Positions 1 through 10,686 of a DNA stretch of 64,000 nt are shown here, in pieces. The notes below the pieces were generated by a model. The model was not told the DNA's origin and did no database searches. It saw nothing but the letters and a program-made list of their open reading frames with translations. The translations under genes were made by a program, and so were the position numbers. The DNA is taken from the NCBI RefSeq assembly GCF_035594125.1, contig NC_087191.1, positions 5,901,967 through 5,965,966 on the forward strand. Direction: 5' to 3'. Each line of letters starts with the position of its first letter. The first letter of the stretch is position 1. The stretch is from Scylla paramamosain (taxonomy: Eukaryota > Arthropoda > Malacostraca > Decapoda > Portunidae).

Positions 1-14
1 TAACAAGGCTTGAA

Positions 15-566
15 TTGGAAGCTGAAGAAAGGAGACTGAAGACTGAGGAGGTTAGAAAAGCAAGGAGGCTTGAGGCCGAGGAGAAGACCAGATTATTTGG
101 GCAAAAGAAAGAGCTGAGGTTACTTGAGGCAGAAAAGGCGGAGAAGGAGAGGCAGAGAATCTATGAGAAAGAAATGAAGATACTTGAGGCCGAAGGAGAA
201 AAGGAAGAAACTGAAAGGAACCGGATGTCTGAGTTGAAGAAGACTTGGATTGAGGTTAATTTACCTCATGGCTTGAAGAGAAGAGATGGAGTAAGGGAAG
301 GTTCCGGAGAAAGACATATGATGAGGAGTTTGAAGTTAATACCAGAATTTGATGAGAAAAAGGTAACCGAATGGTCCAGGCGAGTATATGACAGGATGTC
401 GGATGAAAATTTGAAGGAATATGAAAAGATTAAAGCTGACATCCTGAGGGCTTGTGAACTGCGGCCTGAGGTGTATAGACTGTGGTTCCGTGAAGGGAAG
501 AAAAGGCCCAGGGATTCATATCTTTTGTGCGTTCGCTATCTGGAGGAGACATTCGAAAATTGCTAG
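15..566 (+). pseudogene. gag, coiled-coil N-terminal part and SCAN-like capsid, copy 1
   Basis: The 183-residue open frame starts with about 75 residues extremely rich in Glu, Lys and Arg with leucine spacing (repeated LEAE and KEKER blocks), a likely coiled coil. It then reads RSLKLIPEFDEKK and, near the end, KADILRACELRPEVYR and RDSYLLCVRYLEETFE, a capsid-like region of the SCAN type. Compared with copy 2, about 22 codons are missing between EWSRR and VYDRM (around 380-385), so the capsid is internally deleted. The frame is open at its left edge and the true start probably lies upstream of the window. It would form the structural protein of virus-like particles if intact. Confidence 0.65.
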
Positions 567-573
567 CGAGCAG

Positions 574-1010
574 GGTACCTCCTACCGTGAGTTAAAAGAG
601 CTCATGGTTATGGAGCAATTTGTAAACGTGGCTGAGAAAAAAAAAATGGTGCCGCTCCTCAGGGAGAAAAGGCATAAGACCATGAAGGAGGCAGCGACGT
701 GGACGGATGACCACGTGTTGACACCACGGCATGTGCTTAGATTTGGATTGGTGGGGATGGTGATGCTTTTTCTGGTGGCGCGGCTGGCGCCGTTATGTCT
801 GAAGGCTCACGTTTTAGTAGTGGCTTTGCCAATAAGTCTGGGCGAGTAAGCCCTGTAGGAAACAAATCTCCACACAGCCCTCAACGGAGACAGGCATGCA
901 ACACATGCAACACAACACTCCCACGTGTAGCACCCAATCCATGTGCCATGACTGTACGAGTATAAATATTAGGCATTTCAAATTCAACTGCTCAAAATTA
1001 GCAACAGGCT
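574..1010 (+). pseudogene. gag C-terminal part with degenerate zinc knuckle, copy 1
   Basis: Residues such as LLREKRHKTMKEAATW match the copy 2 frame LLHEKRFKTLKEAAMW (19183 and below), and KSGRVSPVGN near 840 matches KSGRVSPLGN there. At 944-991 a zinc-knuckle remnant can be read as C-x2-C-x6-H-x4-C ending in RHFKFNC. Copy 2 has the canonical C-x2-C-x4-H-x4-C at the same place, so two codons were inserted here. Several frameshifts separate the pieces, so the stretch is not translatable as one protein. It would bind genomic RNA in an intact element. Confidence 0.55.
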
Positions 1011-1013
1011 GGG

Positions 1014-1540
1014 GTGGTCGCCCCGTCGTCTGTTGATACCTCACTGTACCCTGTGATGTCTGATTTAGACTGGTGCCGCCCTTTCTTGTGTCGCCTGAGT
1101 GTTAAGATTGATGGGGTTGATTACCATGACACTGTTTTGAGGGATACAGCAGCACAGCAGTCGCTGTTTAGGTATATTTGTGGGAGGCGAGTTGCCTGCA
1201 ATCAGTTTGTACGGTGCTCTAGTGTACCTGCTAGTGTCTAGGGTTGATTTTCTTCTGGGAAATGACCTGGCAGGTGGGAGAATTTGGGTGCAGTCCCCAT
1301 CCGCGGACGCTGACCTGGATGCAGAGGCTGCTGATGTTGCTGACTCTGTTCTGTTATTACTCGCCCTCAGGCGAGGTGACCACTCCGGTGTTGGGTGCCT
1401 GTGGAATCTGTGGCTCATTGAATCGGTTGCAATAAGGCAGAGCTACCAGCAGAGGAGTGCAAAGCTGCAGTGGGAGCAGAGTTCCGCTGCTGGCGAGGGT
1501 CTGTTCGAGTCAGAGTCGGACTCGTCTTTGAGTTAGTGTG
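1014..1540 (+). pseudogene. Aspartic-protease-like remnant of gypsy copy 1
   Basis: The frame at 1014-1241 reads GVDYHDTVLRDTAAQQS, resembling a retropepsin active-site region in which the usual Asp-Thr-Gly is Asp-Thr-Ala. A shifted frame at about 1210-1290 continues as VDFLLGNDLAGG, a typical C-terminal protease motif. The same two blocks recur at 42530-42861, supporting homology rather than chance. One frameshift divides the domain. Copy 2 lacks this block: its knuckle is followed almost directly by the GEGFDDSESDSS stretch that in copy 1 lies at about 1490-1535. The family call is moderate because only two motifs are visible. Confidence 0.5.
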
Positions 1541-2560
1541 CTGGGACTGACTGCAACATTACAGAGCCACTGAAAGAGGCACATGACTGTGTTGAGAGAG
1601 TTGCCGAGGGTGAGGCCGGAGTGTTGAATTTGGGTTGCCTTACCCTGCGGAACATCTCGGAAGTTATACTCAAGCAGAGCTGTCACCTGGAGTCGAGGCT
1701 GTGGGCGCCGGTGCTCAGTACGGGCCACAATATGTTGTGTCTGACGTATCAGGGGTCACCGTCGAGGGCGCGGTGATTCCTAACTCTACTTGGAAGGTGG
1801 GAGTTTCCTCCTCTGCGGAATATGCCAGAGGCGGGGAGCAGGCTGCTTCCCTGCCGGGAACAGACACGGTGGGTGCTAGCAGCTGCTGCTACAGTTGTTA
1901 GTGAACCTAAGGAGGGTACTGTCCCTCGTGTATGTGCTGCCCTACTACTTGCCAAGGCAGGAGTGGATGACAAGGAAGTTGAGGGTTGGGTAGAGTTTCT
2001 AGTGGAGTATAACACTATTGTGAATTGCCGGTGGAGAGACAAGAACAGAGGTTTGGAGCTCTATTTTGATGTGCCATCCGCAGTTAAAAAGGCACGGGTG
2101 TTAGTAGCACATAATGTCCGGGTGTTTGGTCGTTTGGAGTCGGGTTGACTCGGGAGCGTTTGGCGCGGCTTTGGTGGTCGGGTGTGGCCACATTTGTTGG
2201 GTGTAACCGCGTGGGTCAAGCTGCCAAACTTGATGACCTTGGTCTGGGGCCTCTCTCCATCGTCTTATAGCCGGTATTGTTTCTCCCAGTGCGAGGAAAA
2301 TTTGTAATGTTGCTAACTCGATTCCTTCCCGAGAGAGTTGTGATGGTGTTATTGATGCGGGAGTTACGGCGTGGCGTCGGGAGGCAACGTTGAGCAAGGC
2401 TGCCGGTGGAAGTTTGTTGCTTGCTGCTTGAGAAGCTCCTTCAGTGTTGCTAGTGTCTTTGTTTGGCAGAGCTGCTGTTGACTGTCATGTTCTTGGCCCG
2501 AGACGTGTAGTGTGTGTTCATGGATGTCGGTTTCTTTGAAGCGACAAGTATTCGGAGTTA
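1541..2560 (+). pseudogene. Downstream coding remnant shared by gypsy copies 1 and 2, function unknown
   Basis: The 108-codon frame at 1822-2148 is the longest open piece here. Copy 2 contains the same region at 17620-18590 in reverse, including EAGSRLLPCREQTRWV against ESRLFPYRDQTRWV and the flanking DNA at 2150-2550, which stays alignable by eye although no frame is conserved. I do not recognise the protein. It lies after the protease where RT would be expected in most gypsy elements but shows no RT motifs. It may be a variable linker of the polyprotein or non-coding element sequence. Confidence 0.45.
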
Positions 2561-4024
2561 GAATGGAGTGCAGGCGGGAGTAGTTGTTAGGACCAGTGAG
2601 GATGGCCCAGCGGCACGTTGGCCTGGCTCATGCTGGAGCTGGGGTTTGTTGTTTTGTGGCGGCCACGTGTGTTTGTTTGGATTCGTATGTGGGGTTGTGT
2701 GCTACGTCCTGGCAAGGAGCAGCCGTCATCTCTCTGTGGTGATACCTGTGTCATCGAGTTGTCGCCAGGAGGAATGATGTATGATAGCATCGCTGTACCT
2801 GAGATTGAGTCGCAGGCTTCGTCGTATCGCACTCGGGAAGTATTATTTTGTTTTGCTAAGAGCAGCCAGATGACCCCTCCCACTTTTGCCAGGGAAGTGG
2901 CATTTTTTAGGTGTGGCATGGAGGCTCCATGGAGCCACGAGTCGGCAAGCAGGAGTGGTGTTGTCGGCTGTGAAGGCCCAGAAGTGAGATTTTTGTGTTC
3001 TCCGGAGAGGAAATTTGAGGGAGCCAGCTAGTCAGATTTGTTTGACGGCCGGAAACAGAGTTTTATTTAACCAGGAAGAGTAATACCTGCCAGTGCCGTG
3101 ACAGTGCACCAGAAGACCACGGTACCTGGTGGGCTCATTGAGTGCTGCAGGGGTGTAAGGATGTTGCATGGTGACTCTGATGCTTGCACAGTGTAGAGAA
3201 GATACCGAAGGAGCAGGGTGTGTAGTGAAGAACGTAGGAGAAGAGATGAGAGTAGATGAAGTAGCGAAGGTAGCGAACAGAGAAGACGACGGAAGCGGAG
3301 GAGTAACCAGAGTCACGGAAGAAGTTGGTACAGCTATGGCTGATGGACGAAAGAGCTAAATATGATACCCTACAGGAGAAAGTTTGCACACCGATGTAGC
3401 CGTGAAGACTATAGGTCCTGGTATTTAGTCAGAGATGGGTCTCGGAGGAGGAATAAAAGGAGAAAGACGAATCGGTAGTCTAAGTTGGAGGGCCCAGTGG
3501 AAGCCAGAATTATTTCCAGTTCTTCTTGTGATTAATCATGTCAGTGTTGATGAAGTGTTTTAGTATTTTGTGATGAGTATACGCCCTCTGTTGATTTTTT
3601 TGTATTTTGCCATGCGTAGTTATGTGCTGCGTTTGAAGTTATGTTCCTAAAATTTTTGTATTTCTTCCGAAAATTTATTATTAATGAGGGGGCGTGTTAC
3701 GCGTAGCGATGTAAGGTGAAGATGAAAGAGAAGAGGGAGAGAGAGATGAGAAGAGAAACAGGATGAGGACGTGAATTTGACGTCTGTGACGCGTAGCCTA
3801 TCGTAGAACTTGCTACAACTTTCACCCGCACAGTCACTCGTATTCCTCAAGTAATTTTTCTTATTTCCCATTGTTCATTCAATTTGAATCTCATCCAGCG
3901 TTTAATAGAAGATCTGTTCTTGATGATAAAGTAATCAGTATTCACCTAGCCCCCATAATTTAGTTACAAGAATATTCAGAAGTAAAGTGTTTTATTCATG
4001 TAAGCCTGCGTTAACCGAGGCGAA

Positions 4025-4028
<4 letters not shown>
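2561..4028 (+). other. Unassigned interior of gypsy copy 1
   Basis: One 137-codon frame (2618-3031) is open, but no domain is recognised and copy 2 has no counterpart because it ends at about 17620. A purine-rich stretch followed by a TGTTACGCG sequence occurs near 3690-3706 and could be a polypurine tract plus LTR start. Copy 2 does not confirm this boundary. No transfer, integrase or envelope motif is visible. Confidence 0.3.

Positions 4029-4079
<51 letters not shown>
4029..4079. repeat. (TG)n microsatellite
   Basis: Perfect TG dinucleotide run of about 51 bp. It generates a spurious Cys-Val frame on the plus strand. Confidence 0.98.
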
Positions 4080-4080
<1 letters not shown>

Positions 4081-4211
4081 ACCATCCTACCCTCTCTCTT
4101 GTACCACCGCCGTAGTAAAAGGGTGGGAGAACATTAGCCTTGTCTTCCCACAGTCAGTCACAGTCCAGCTACCACATGAAGAAGATATACGAAGGCAGAC
4201 AGCGTCGTTTG

Positions 4212-4850
4212 GAGGACTTTTTTTTTTTTTTAAGTTAGATGGGGCAGTTGCTTCAAGGGGATAATTGAGTAATCACCGGCCGTAAGCCTCGGCCTATATG
4301 GGTAGCAAGAGGAGTCTCCATAGTTGTCTGCCAAAGAGTGTATTTAATTATAACCCATTACATATTTAGGGATGTGACTCCTCGGCTGTGTGCAGGCCGA
4401 GCTCTGCTACAGTGAGAGGTGAATTACCTTCCTGTTCGTTTGTGGACACTCATCTGTATTTGTCTTGTTGTGGTGGTGTCATGTTAAATGCTACTGTTGG
4501 CTGAGGCTCGGGCAGAGTGCTCAGCCTCAGACGACTTAAGTGAATAGATGTGTAGAAAGAAGAAAGAAGAAAGTCCTACTCCCTCCTCAGATCCTGACAA
4601 AACCTGCCGTCCAGGAGGTAGTAAATAACACTACTCGGCGAGAGATATAATGCTTCGTTGGACAGAGGAAAGATTTGATACTGAGTGTGGTAGTCTAATA
4701 GGCTTTTATATCTCGAACTTATATGTATTGTCGCTTGTTATAATTGACTTTTCTAAAGAACGATTCTTTCCTAACTATTAGAGCTGGTAATTGGTGAACT
4801 TATTCTGATAGGTTCCTGCCCACTGTTTCGATGAAGGTCACCCATTTTGT
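4212..4850 (+). repeat. LTR of gypsy copy 1 (right/3' LTR)
   Basis: This segment aligns by eye with the reverse complement of 20420-21060 (copy 2) and with 27900-28205 (copy 3). Shared blocks include CACCGGCCGTA, GGAGTCTCCATAGT, CAGGCCGAGCTC, AAATGCTACT, TCCTGACAA and GACACTACTCGG-like sequence. Three independent copies flanking element sequence identify it as an LTR. Exact ends are not resolved; the left edge could be anywhere between 3697 and 4212 and the right edge is uncertain beyond about 4760. Confidence 0.6.
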
Positions 4851-5095
4851 ACTAGAGATTTGTTCGTCACTGGTTGCTTGACTTACTGAATGTTACTGGA
4901 AATGATGGTGGCTGAATAGACGATGGTGGCTCTAGTTGATCCTCCGATGCATTACTGGTACCGTGGAGTAGGTGGGTAGTGGTTTAGATTATGGTTAATC
5001 AATCAGACAGATGTACAGTAATTCTTGATTTAATGATGGACAGAGATGTACACGCGTGATACCGAGACACTATTACGACGGACTTGACAATGCTT

Positions 5096-5097
<2 letters not shown>

Positions 5098-5169
<72 letters not shown>
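5098..5169. repeat. (CT)n microsatellite
   Basis: Perfect CT dinucleotide array of about 72 bp. Confidence 0.98.
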
Positions 5170-5172
<3 letters not shown>

Positions 5173-5449
5173 GACTGACTAAACTGGTCTCTGCTCCCTG
5201 AACTGTCTGTCTCTGATCTCTTCTTTGAACTCTATCTCCGATCTGATATGCTCTATCTGAACTGATGATCTAGCTACGCGTACAGGCTCTACTTATGTGA
5301 AAGAAATGTATCAGAGATAAAGGGATGACCACTTATATTTCAACAGATCCATGACCTCATAATGCGGCCGACAAAGGAAAAACATTGAGAGGTGTCGACA
5401 TTGTGCTAGACTGAAGTGCTGACCGGCTGGCTGGAAGGTTTACTGATTT

Positions 5450-5451
<2 letters not shown>

Positions 5452-5493
<42 letters not shown>
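5452..5493. repeat. (CA)n microsatellite
   Basis: Perfect CA dinucleotide array of about 42 bp. Confidence 0.98.
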
Positions 5494-5496
<3 letters not shown>

Positions 5497-6790
5497 GCAA
5501 GAATAAATTGTTTACTTGTATATTAAGTAATAAACTAACTTTATACTGTTGTAAAATATACTTAATTACTGTGTTGAAAATTGGGTGAGGCACTGGCATG
5601 TATGGAAGGTGTAGAGGATAGGTTTAAGAAATTGTTCCTTTACCTGATAGTGAATATGTAAAATCTTTCAAAATTGCATTGCGAATTAATGGAAAAGTTT
5701 TGCGAGATGGCAAGAAAAAAAAGTTTGGCTTACATTATGAAGATAGTTGAACGTGCTTCATAACACAAAGGAAATAGGTTTGGAATCTGTTACCTAATTC
5801 CTTGAAACGCTCATGGATACTAAAGGCTCGAAAGCTTGTTGGCTAAAAGAACAGTGTACGAATACACTGAGAGTGACTTACAAAGTAACTCACTAAACTT
5901 GCAACTCAGTGTTGTGAGCAAGAATCCCGGAAGTGAAATTGTCAAGGGTGCATTAAATTAAATAAAATTAATTCAAGAACAGCAAAATGTTATATCTCAA
6001 TATCTTATAAGCACACTGTTAGGTTAGACTGGGTTAGTTAGCATCAGCATCAAAATGTTAAAGGATAGTGCTGGTACTATGGTGTAGAAGGGCATGACAT
6101 TTATGACTATGCTTTTAATCTATATAACCCAGATAAGTTCACGTGCCTAAAAACAATGTAACCTGGTTTGAATATGTAAATGTGGACCATCTTTCAAAGC
6201 AGAGTACACTCTCAGATGCTACTTGTGATGGAACTTCGGGCGAACAAGTGTCGGGAGCTAGACATCCTCCGAAAGCATTGGATAATTCCATTTGAAAGGT
6301 TTTATTCTCCAATATACGGTAGAAAATTACCACAACTGTAAGATATATTTATTAACAAAATTTGTGTTTTTTATTACCCTAATTGAAAGGTTAAATCACA
6401 GGATTTCAGCCTTTTAAAAGATGCATCTGAACGAGTTGATAGCAAGCCTGTTGCATGCGCACTTTTCATCATCGCTACTACTGACAACCCCTTCTCACCT
6501 TTCTGGAGCATCAACCATGATAGGTATACTTCGTTTATTTATATTTTTTTGTTCCTCCAGAAAACATGTAAGGAATTTATTTACCACGAGAACCCAGCCT
6601 TTGGGAGACAAAACATAGTTTACGACTAATAAAGGGAGAAAAATACGTAAAAATAGCACTCATGTATTCTGCAGCGAGCCATTGTAGATGCGAGCTCAAA
6701 TGATGTCAAATACATCATAAATGTGAGAACTAGTGGCGGTAAAAGTCCCCTTTCAAATCCAAATAAGGCCCCTCCCCCTTTCAAATCCAA

Positions 6791-7666
6791 TTAAGAACAT
6801 AAGAACATAAGAAATAAGAGAAGCTGCAAGAAGTGACCAGGCTTACACGTGGCAGTCCCTGTATGAAATATACCTACCTGTTTCCATCTATTATCCCCAT
6901 CCATAAACCAGTCTAATCTTCTCTTAAAGCTCTCTAATGTCCTAGCACTAACAACATGATTACTGAGTCCGTTCCACTCATCTACCACTCTATTTGTGAA
7001 CCATTTTTTTTCCTATCTCCTTCCTAAACCTAAATTTTTCAAGCTTGAACCAGTTATTTCTTGTTCTACCCTGGTTGCTGATCCTAAGAATCTTGCTTAC
7101 ATCCCCCTTGTTATAACCCTTATACCACTTAAAGACTTCTATCAGGTCCCCTCTTAACCTACGTCTCCCTAAAGAATGTAAATTTAACAACTTCAATCTC
7201 GCCTCTTAAGGAATACTCCTCATCCCCTGTATCCTTTTAGTCATTCTCCTCTGTACTGATTCTAATAGACCTATATCTTTCCTGCAATGTGGGGATCAGA
7301 ACTGCACAGCGTAGTCTAGATGAGGTCTGACCATTGCTAAGTATAATTTTAATATTACTTCCGGCCTTCTACTTTTAGCACTCCTAAAAATGAATCCTAG
7401 TACCATATTTGCCCTGTTTCTGGCCTCTATGCAATGTTTTCCTAGACGGAGTTGAGAGTTAACTATAACTCCTAAATCTTTCTCGTACCCTGTACCTACC
7501 AAAGTTTGGTTGTTTAATGTGTACCTATTGTGTGGGTTTCCTCTACCTACGCTAAGTACTTTGCATTTATTGATATTAAATTGCATTTCCCATCTATCCG
7601 TCCATTCATTCATTCTATCTAAATCTGGCTGCAAGGCGTTGGCATCTGATTCTGACCTAATTAATC
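6791..7666 (-). mobile_element. CR1-clade LINE copy A, 3' part of reverse transcriptase
   Basis: On the minus strand three frames (7700-7296, 7196-6990, 6988-6791) match successive parts of the better copy at 43470-45040. Shared pieces include MQFNINKCKVLSVGRGNP, GVIVNSQLRLGK, PHLDYAVQF and VVDEWNGLSNHVVSARTLES. This is the thumb and C-terminal part of a CR1-type RT. The 3' end at 6791-6813 consists of tandem CATAAGAA, read on the minus strand as repeated TTCTTATG, the octamer tail characteristic of CR1 elements. The frame shifts twice. The element continues at 16833 on the other side of the inserted gypsy provirus. Confidence 0.88.
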
Positions 7667-8344
7667 TGTTCCGGTGTGGTTTTGAATTATCAATTACCAC
7701 TGGACACTGTTCATTAGTTTCTTACCTTTATATAATAGGTAAAGTCACTCTTGGTGAGTTTCTGTGGTTTTCAGGTGAATGTCAAAGGTGAAAGTATAAA
7801 AATATGTATATTTAGATATATGTACAGAGTTCTGGAGAAGGGAGTGGCGCGTACGGGACAACGGATGTCCTCTGCGTGGTACAGCGTTACACCCTGGCAA
7901 GAGACTGCCGGAGCCGGCACAAGGGACGCTTAGCGCCTTCAAAAAGTGCTGACAGTAGAAATAGGGGCGGGTTGACCGCACTCACAGTACATGAATATAT
8001 TCATAATTATCACTCTCTAATTACATAAATAAGGCAAGGGAAAAGCTACTTATAGCTAAGAGTAATACATGCCAAAATACATTAGGGAGAGATTAACTAT
8101 GGAGAATACTTAGATACTATAATGCAGGTGCTACCGATTACTTATCGATGGCAATAAAAGGAGTATGGAAAGTTCCATGGTGTGTGTGTGACGTAGGGTG
8201 GCGTGATCATATCCGCCCCACCCTTATGCGCCAACACCCACTATCTACACTTATGCATATATGTATACATACACTTATATTGCTAATCAGGCAAGGCATT
8301 ATAAATACAGTACATATTATTATTAATTATGTGACACCGTTACA
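7667..8344 (-). repeat. 3' LTR of the env-bearing gypsy element
   Basis: This 678-bp LTR begins TGTTCCGGTG and ends CCGTTACA as read on the plus strand. It is nearly identical to 16157-16832. Differences seen are seven substitutions and one extra AT dinucleotide in the TATGCATAT region. A conserved 78-codon minus frame inside it is a by-product of LTR identity, not a gene. Confidence 0.97.
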
Positions 8345-8397
8345 TCGCTCGGTCACCTACTTGACGCGTCCTCGCGAATACAGTGTACCTAACCATG

Positions 8398-10095
8398 TTA
8401 TGTGTATGAAACTCCTTCATTAAGACGTTTACGTCTACTATCAAGATATATATACAAATTTAAGGCTTTCCTAACACACACATATAAGAATATTAACAAA
8501 AACATTAAAATAAGGCAAGGTGTCAGGATATTTGGATAGAGAATCCCAGGTTTCAGATATACTGGCAAGGATGTCTCTGGAGCCTCTGAAAACTCTTCTG
8601 TGTTTGAGAAGGAAAAAGTGGATAAGGAGTTTGTTATAAAAGAAATCCTTGACTTTGTCAAATTCTCCAGGGAAGTAACAGGGAAAACTCTATATGAAAG
8701 GTCTGTCGTAAAAGCTAAATTAATCCTAGAAGGGTAAGTGGTTAGTTTACTAGAACGTACATGACAAGCATCTTGTACCGCATAATGTCCTATAACCTCC
8801 TCATAGGTGGTCCCTTCTGGGCAAGTCACTGAGACGTAAAATTTTTCTGTGAAATAAAAGTAATGATATCCATGAAAATTGCAATGGAAAATAGGTTTTG
8901 AAACCACATGCTTGTATGGACAGAGTGTTAGAGCTGCAGACGCCTCTGAACGTGTCAAGACGACTTCACAAATACCTTTTACTACAGGTAAGAAAGCAAA
9001 GTGGATACTTGACCAATGGTACAAATGCAAGTATGAAGATTTACAACGTTTTAATTCAGTTAAATCTCCAATTGTATATAATGAAAAATCCTTGGCTATT
9101 AGCACTAAGGAGGGATTCATGTCCAGTGTCATCACAGAATTATTAACGGAAAATGGAAAAGGTTTAATCTCATAGGCCTCAAAATGATCCTGAGATTTAA
9201 AAGGTATGTTTACAATTATTGCATCTGTGATGAAAGTAGCTTCCAGCAATGGGTAGTAATACTGGATCATGTCCGCTGCATACACTGGTGTCAATTTGTA
9301 GGTTGACTGACCAATTTCTATTGTGTGAAGCAAATCCTCTACAGGAAATAGTGAAGTTGTTACCCTGCCATTGACAGCATCCACCATGTTGCGAATTATC
9401 GCTTCATTAATGGAGAGAACTGAACCCAAGGAAGCTTCAAATACATGCAAAGCTTGATCTATAACCACAACGTGATTTATCACATCTAAACTATGTAAGG
9501 CATTATCAAGCACAGTTGTTAAATCATTTGAGTACTGTAATAACTCATTGAGATTGGATTCTAATTTAACTATTTTATTGTGATGTAGGTTCAGGACCTT
9601 CTTATTAGTAGCTGCAACCGTTATTAGTTGATCATAATGTTTCCTTAAATCCTGTACATCCTCGTCCAAGGCGGTGCCAAAAAGATATTGAGACAGTTGC
9701 CCCAACATATTTATGAGTCCTCTTTTGGTACGAGCGTGCACTGGATGAAGGTTGTAGTCATGCTGAGATTGGTTCAATTTCCCGTGTAAGAATTCTACCC
9801 TTGCTTTTAAAGCTTTGATTATAGTTTGAGAGAAAACTTGTGTCTGTCTATGCGTTTCATCAGCAAGTAAGGATTCCAGTTCCTGTAAGGAGTTATCCAA
9901 AGTTTCTGAGACTGTGTGGAGGTCCGAAGGTACGGAAAATAAGGTAGAAAAAGGATATCAAACCAGAAGAACATCTTCTATTAAGGTTACTTCCCCAAGA
10001 TGTGTGGTGAGAGCCCCCGGTTTGACATGCAACGCAGTGGACGCTTGTAGCACTTGCAGCATGCTCAAGAAGGCAACCAGGAGGCCCAGTGCCAT
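8398..10095 (-). pseudogene. env: env, baculovirus-F/errantivirus-type fusion glycoprotein, one in-frame stop
   Basis: The main open frame (9900-8398, 500 residues) has a furin-type site RTKR at 9721-9732 followed at once by a glycine-rich hydrophobic segment and a conserved GTALDED-like block. This arrangement is shared by baculovirus F proteins and gypsy-type Env. A long heptad-rich helix follows, then a Cys-containing ectodomain, a transmembrane segment about 25 residues from the C-terminus, and a basic cytoplasmic tail. In the same frame an ATG at 10095 encodes a hydrophobic signal-peptide-like leader, but codon 46 is TGA (9958-9960). With the leader the frame is 565 codons. In intact relatives Env mediates membrane fusion and entry. 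The stop suggests this copy gives no full-length surface protein. Confidence 0.85.
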
Positions 10096-10105
10096 CTGTA
10101 AATAA
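10096..10105 (-). promoter_or_regulatory. Putative splice acceptor for env mRNA
   Basis: On the minus strand the bases TTATTTACAG directly precede the signal-peptide ATG at 10095. A pyrimidine-rich AG at this place fits the spliced subgenomic env message known for errantiviruses. The matching donor in the leader was not identified. Confidence 0.45.
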
Positions 10106-10114
10106 TGCAGGCAA

Positions 10115-10624
10115 TTAGCTGCGTGAGCGCAGGTTATACCTATGCGTCTTTATAGTATTAGTAGAATTATTGTTTGTAACTTGATCAGTAGTACTCACTG
10201 TTGATGACTCGATCTGAGCATTAGTCTTCACAAGCCGATCACTATGTACTATCTCAACAGTGTTAAGAAGAGGGTCATGCACCTCAAATTTGTTACCATG
10301 TAACTGGCGGACAACCGAGCATGGACCACTGAATTTAGGGGAGAGTTTGAAGGTCCTGTCCGGATGACGAATTTTAACTGTGTCTCCAACCTGTATCGTG
10401 ACAGGGGTCGCACGCTTGTGTTGTCTAGCCATCGTTTCTGCCCTAGAAGCTTGTAGCCTACTTCGGACTTTAACATGAATGTCCTTGAAAACATGCATAT
10501 GTTGTTTAACATAGTCATCTACGTTGTATACTGGACTTGGTGGACTTGCCAACAAATCATAAGGAAGATTTTTATCTTCACCATACAATATATAATGTGG
10601 GGATTTCCCAGTACTTTCACACAT
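10115..10624 (-). pseudogene. pol: Integrase C-terminal part with GPY/F-like module
   Basis: The 169-codon frame begins CESTGKSPHYILYG, the usual region after the integrase catalytic Glu, and contains KLSPKFSGPCSVVRQLHGNK, a GPY/F-type module with Cys for Tyr, ending in a basic tail. It is in a different frame from the upstream RNase H-integrase ORF. The break lies at about 10625-10730, just after the catalytic Glu block. It would help the integrase bind DNA. The frame ends immediately before the env splice site. Confidence 0.8.
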
Positions 10625-10686
10625 TGAACTGTTAATGCAGGCACCAACGTGTGGTAACCAGTCCTCCCAGTCATCATGTAGACTGT

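Larger units (their letters stand above)
1..4850 (+). mobile_element. Ty3/gypsy-type LTR element with SCAN-like gag, copy 1 (decayed, left end outside window)
   Basis: Reading left to right, the segment holds a coiled-coil gag, a SCAN-like capsid part, a degenerate CCHC knuckle, an aspartic-protease remnant, a long unassigned stretch and a right-hand LTR. Copy 2 (17620-21150, opposite strand) matches it for most of 1-2560 and again in the LTR, which is what defines it as one element. No RT, RNase H or integrase motif is recognisable between protease and LTR, so this copy is internally deleted or those domains decayed beyond recognition. It is a relic broken by many stops. The link of SCAN-like gag to Gmr1-like gypsy elements is established knowledge; assigning this element to that lineage is inference. 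Confidence 0.7.
4851..6720. other. AT-rich interval with no recognised gene
   Basis: Apart from a (CT)n tract at 5098-5169 and a (CA)n tract at 5452-5493, I see no coding motif, transposon signature or RNA gene. The stretch 5640-6360 is AT-rich with scattered stops in all frames. Confidence 0.6.

Noticed and set aside
3690..3706. Polypurine tract and LTR start of gypsy copy 1 at TGTTACGCG
   Set aside because: Plausible by pattern, but copy 2 homology can only be followed from about 4212, so the boundary is not supported.
7745..7981. 78-codon minus frame, repeated almost identically at 16235-16471
   Set aside because: It looks like a duplicated gene, but both copies lie inside the two LTRs. 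Identity follows from LTR identity, and no protein motif is present.
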